A DNA stretch of 8,342 nucleotides from an uncultured Caulobacterales bacterium (lineage in GTDB: Bacteria > Pseudomonadota > Alphaproteobacteria > Caulobacterales > Maricaulaceae), in contig CALJNJ010000245.1 in the NCBI GenBank assembly GCA_937981945.1, forward strand, positions 1 through 8,342. The letters are read 5' to 3'. Under the pieces are notes generated by a model, which was not told the DNA's origin, did no database searches, and worked only from the letters and a program-made list of their open reading frames with translations. This document shows positions 6,542-8,342 of the stretch, in pieces; position 1 is the stretch's first letter, and each line of letters starts with the position of its first letter. Made by a program: the position numbers and the translations under genes.

Positions 6542-8342
6542 TGAGGCGCTCCCCTTTTGGATCATAGAAGACAGGCTTAACAACTTTCGCCTTGTGGGTC
6601 ACGCCGCCGGGCATCGGAATGTGAAGGGTTTCGTCCATGCGGTTAAAGCCATCTTTGACGAGAGCCATGGCAATAGATTTCCCAAGGCTTTCGCTCCAAT
6701 ATGACGAGGTCACATGGCCCAGCATATCCATTGGAATAGGCTGGTTGGGATCCGCGACGATATGAGCCCCCTCTTCGAGAACGATATTGGGATCTTCTGT
6801 CAAAAGGCCAATCAAATGCTTGCGGCCTTCGGCCACCAAATCAGTTCGCTGTAATGACCGTTTACCGACAAAATCCTTTTTCTTTTTTGACACGATCCAA
6901 TTCATGCCCGCATCTTGCGGAGTCACTGTTCCGTCTGTGTCTTGCCCGACAATAATAAATCCTTTTTCGGCGCGCAGGACATGCATGGTTTCTGTCCCAT
7001 AAGGCGTAATGTCATAAGCCTTACCGGCTTCAAACAAAGTCTCCCAAACATCTCTACCGAAGTGAGACGGCACATTGATCTCGAAACCCAGCTCTCCGGA
7101 AAACGAAACGCGGAACAGGCGCGTCGGCACACCGCAAATTTTACCTTCACGAACATTCATATGCGGAAAAGCTTCGGGTGAAAGATCAATACCCTCGACA
7201 AAGGGCTCTATAAGTTTGCGGGCGTTCGGTCCGTTCAGCGCTATGACGGACCATTGTTCAGTCGTTGACGTCAGCCAAACATCCAATTCAGGAAACTCGG
7301 TCTGGAGATAGTCTTCCATATGGCGATAGACACGCGGCGCGCCGCCGGTTGTTGTCGTGACATGAAAACGGTCTTCCGCAATGCGCCCTACGACACCATC
7401 ATCATAAATATATCCATTTTCACCAAGCATCAGTCCGTAGCGACAAGCGCCGACTCCCAGCTTGCTCCACGGGTTGGTGTACATGATATTCATGAACTTG
7501 GCGGCATCGGGTCCGACAACCTCGATTTTTCCCAATGTCGACGCGTCAAAAACACCGAGGCTATCGCGGGTCGCTTTACATTCTCGGGCCACAGCGGCAT
7601 GCATGTCTTCGCCGGCTTTTGGAAAGTACCAAGCTCTTCGCCAAATACCGACAGGTTCAAAAACAGCGCCCTTATTTTCGGCCCAGGGATCGATAGCTGT
7701 TTTTCGCGTCACTTCGAAAAGATCATCTGTCCGGTATCCGCAAAACGTCCCGAATGTGGTTGGTGTGTAAGGCGGCCGAAATGTTGTCAGTCCGACCTTT
7801 GGTGCTTCTTTACCCAGTGCTTTAGCGGCGATCTCCAAAGCATTTAGGTTGGACAGTTTTCCCTGATCGGTTGCCATGCCGTTCGTTGTATAACGTTTGA
7901 CATGCTCAATCGATTTAAAGCCTTCTCGGACAGCCAGCTTGATGTCTTTATCCGTAACGTCATTTTGAAAATCAACAAAAGCTTTGGTCTTTGACGCCTT
8001 GATATAATTGGGCAATTGATCAAAAATTTCACCGCGGCCAAAATCAGGCTCTTTAACAATATATGTTTTTCGTCCGCCCCCGGCTTTGCTACCCGCATTA
8101 AGTGCGGTTTCAATTCCGTAGTCACCATTACAGGCGCCAATTGGGGAACAGTTTTCATTGGCATTGTCGGGCAAATAGACGCCGGTTTCAGCATGCCATT
8201 TAATAGAGCCCTTTGATTGTGACCAAAGATGCAGGCTGGGAGTCCAGCCCCCGCTCATTAGCAGCGCGTCACAAGTTATAGTTTGCTTGTTTCCGGTTGA
8301 GGGGTTGTAAATCTCTGCTGAAGATATGCGCTTGTGACCAAG
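6531..8342 (-). CDS. soxA: Sarcosine oxidase, alpha subunit, N-terminus beyond the window
   Basis: SoxA is the large subunit of heterotetrameric sarcosine oxidase and binds folate and NAD+; the covalent flavin and substrate site are on SoxB. The frame is open from the right edge for 603 residues, against about 1000 in the full protein, so the N-terminal ferredoxin-like domain and most of the dinucleotide-binding domain are missing. The ATG at 8258 is internal: upstream codons continue the family sequence into CDALLMSGGWTPSLHLWSQS. In view are the end of the nucleotide-binding domain and the SoxA middle (A3) region with VDFQNDVTDKDI and EGFKSIEHVKRYT (roughly 8342-7650), then a GcvT-type folate-binding domain from about WRRAWYFP (7640) through GVFDASTLGKIEVVGPDA, and a GcvT C-terminal barrel ending near 6550. 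The folate domain marks it as sarcosine oxidase rather than a hydrogen-cyanide synthase or opine dehydrogenase relative. soxB and soxD should lie past the right edge. Confidence 0.95.
   Translation of the reverse strand, partial: LGHKRISSAEIYNPSTGNKQTITCDALLMSGGWTPSLHLWSQSKGSIKWHAETGVYLPDNANENCSPIGACNGDYGIETALNAGSKAGGGRKTYIVKEPDFGRGEIFDQLPNYIKASKTKAFVDFQNDVTDKDIKLAVREGFKSIEHVKRYTTNGMATDQGKLSNLNALEIAAKALGKEAPKVGLTTFRPPYTPTTFGTFCGYRTDDLFEVTRKTAIDPWAENKGAVFEPVGIWRRAWYFPKAGEDMHAAVARECKATRDSLGVFDASTLGKIEVVGPDAAKFMNIMYTNPWSKLGVGACRYGLMLGENGYIYDDGVVGRIAEDRFHVTTTTGGAPRVYRHMEDYLQTEFPELDVWLTSTTEQWSVIALNGPNARKLIEPFVEGIDLSPEAFPHMNVREGKICGVPTRLFRVSFSGELGFEINVPSHFGRDVWETLFEAGKAYDITPYGTETMHVLRAEKGFIIVGQDTDGTVTPQDAGMNWIVSKKKKDFVGKRSLQRTDLVAEGRKHLIGLLTEDPNIVLEEGAHIVADPNQPIPMDMLGHVTSSYWSESLGKSIAMALVKDGFNRMDETLHIPMPGGVTHKAKVVKPVFYDPKGERLNVV

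Noticed and set aside
7320..7847. Plus-strand open frame of 175 codons
   Set aside because: It is antisense to the soxA folate-binding and middle regions. The product has low-complexity, unconvincing composition, and the soxA match is strong throughout.

Overview
The window looks like chromosomal DNA from a marine-type alphaproteobacterium. The evidence is moderate base composition (roughly half G+C by eye), genes packed into short operons, and a gene set typical of bacteria that live on methylated osmolytes in seawater (SAR116-like and roseobacter-like lineages). The exact taxon cannot be read from the sequence. No RNA gene, insertion sequence, CRISPR array or phage gene was seen. No gene-free stretch exceeds 300 bases.

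Layout from left to right. Positions 1-1435 (minus strand) hold the start of an NAD-dependent formate dehydrogenase operon: fdsG, then fdsB, which runs off the left edge. Positions 1552-2679 (minus) encode a Rieske non-heme iron oxygenase of the quaternary-ammonium demethylase type. Positions 2790-3764 (minus) encode a LysR-type regulator. After a divergent intergenic region of about 240 bp, a plus-strand pair follows: a DMSP demethylase homologue (dmdA, 4002-5123) and an unrecognised protein that may be a double hot-dog enzyme (5161-5988). This pair meets, tail to tail with a 14-bp overlap, the end of a sarcosine oxidase operon on the minus strand: soxA (6531-8342, N-terminus beyond the right edge) and soxG (5975-6541).

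The genes read as a C1-demethylation neighbourhood. The Rieske enzyme would remove a methyl group from a quaternary amine such as glycine betaine as formaldehyde. Heterotetrameric sarcosine oxidase moves the last methyl onto tetrahydrofolate as methylene-THF. DmdA moves a methyl from DMSP onto THF. Formate dehydrogenase turns the formate drained from the folate pool into CO2 and NADH. The LysR protein between the oxygenase and dmdA is a natural candidate regulator. A TATTAG-type octamer recurs in both intergenic regions that flank the lysR gene. The best candidates for something undescribed are the protein encoded directly behind dmdA and the regulatory link between sulfonium and quaternary-amine demethylation.
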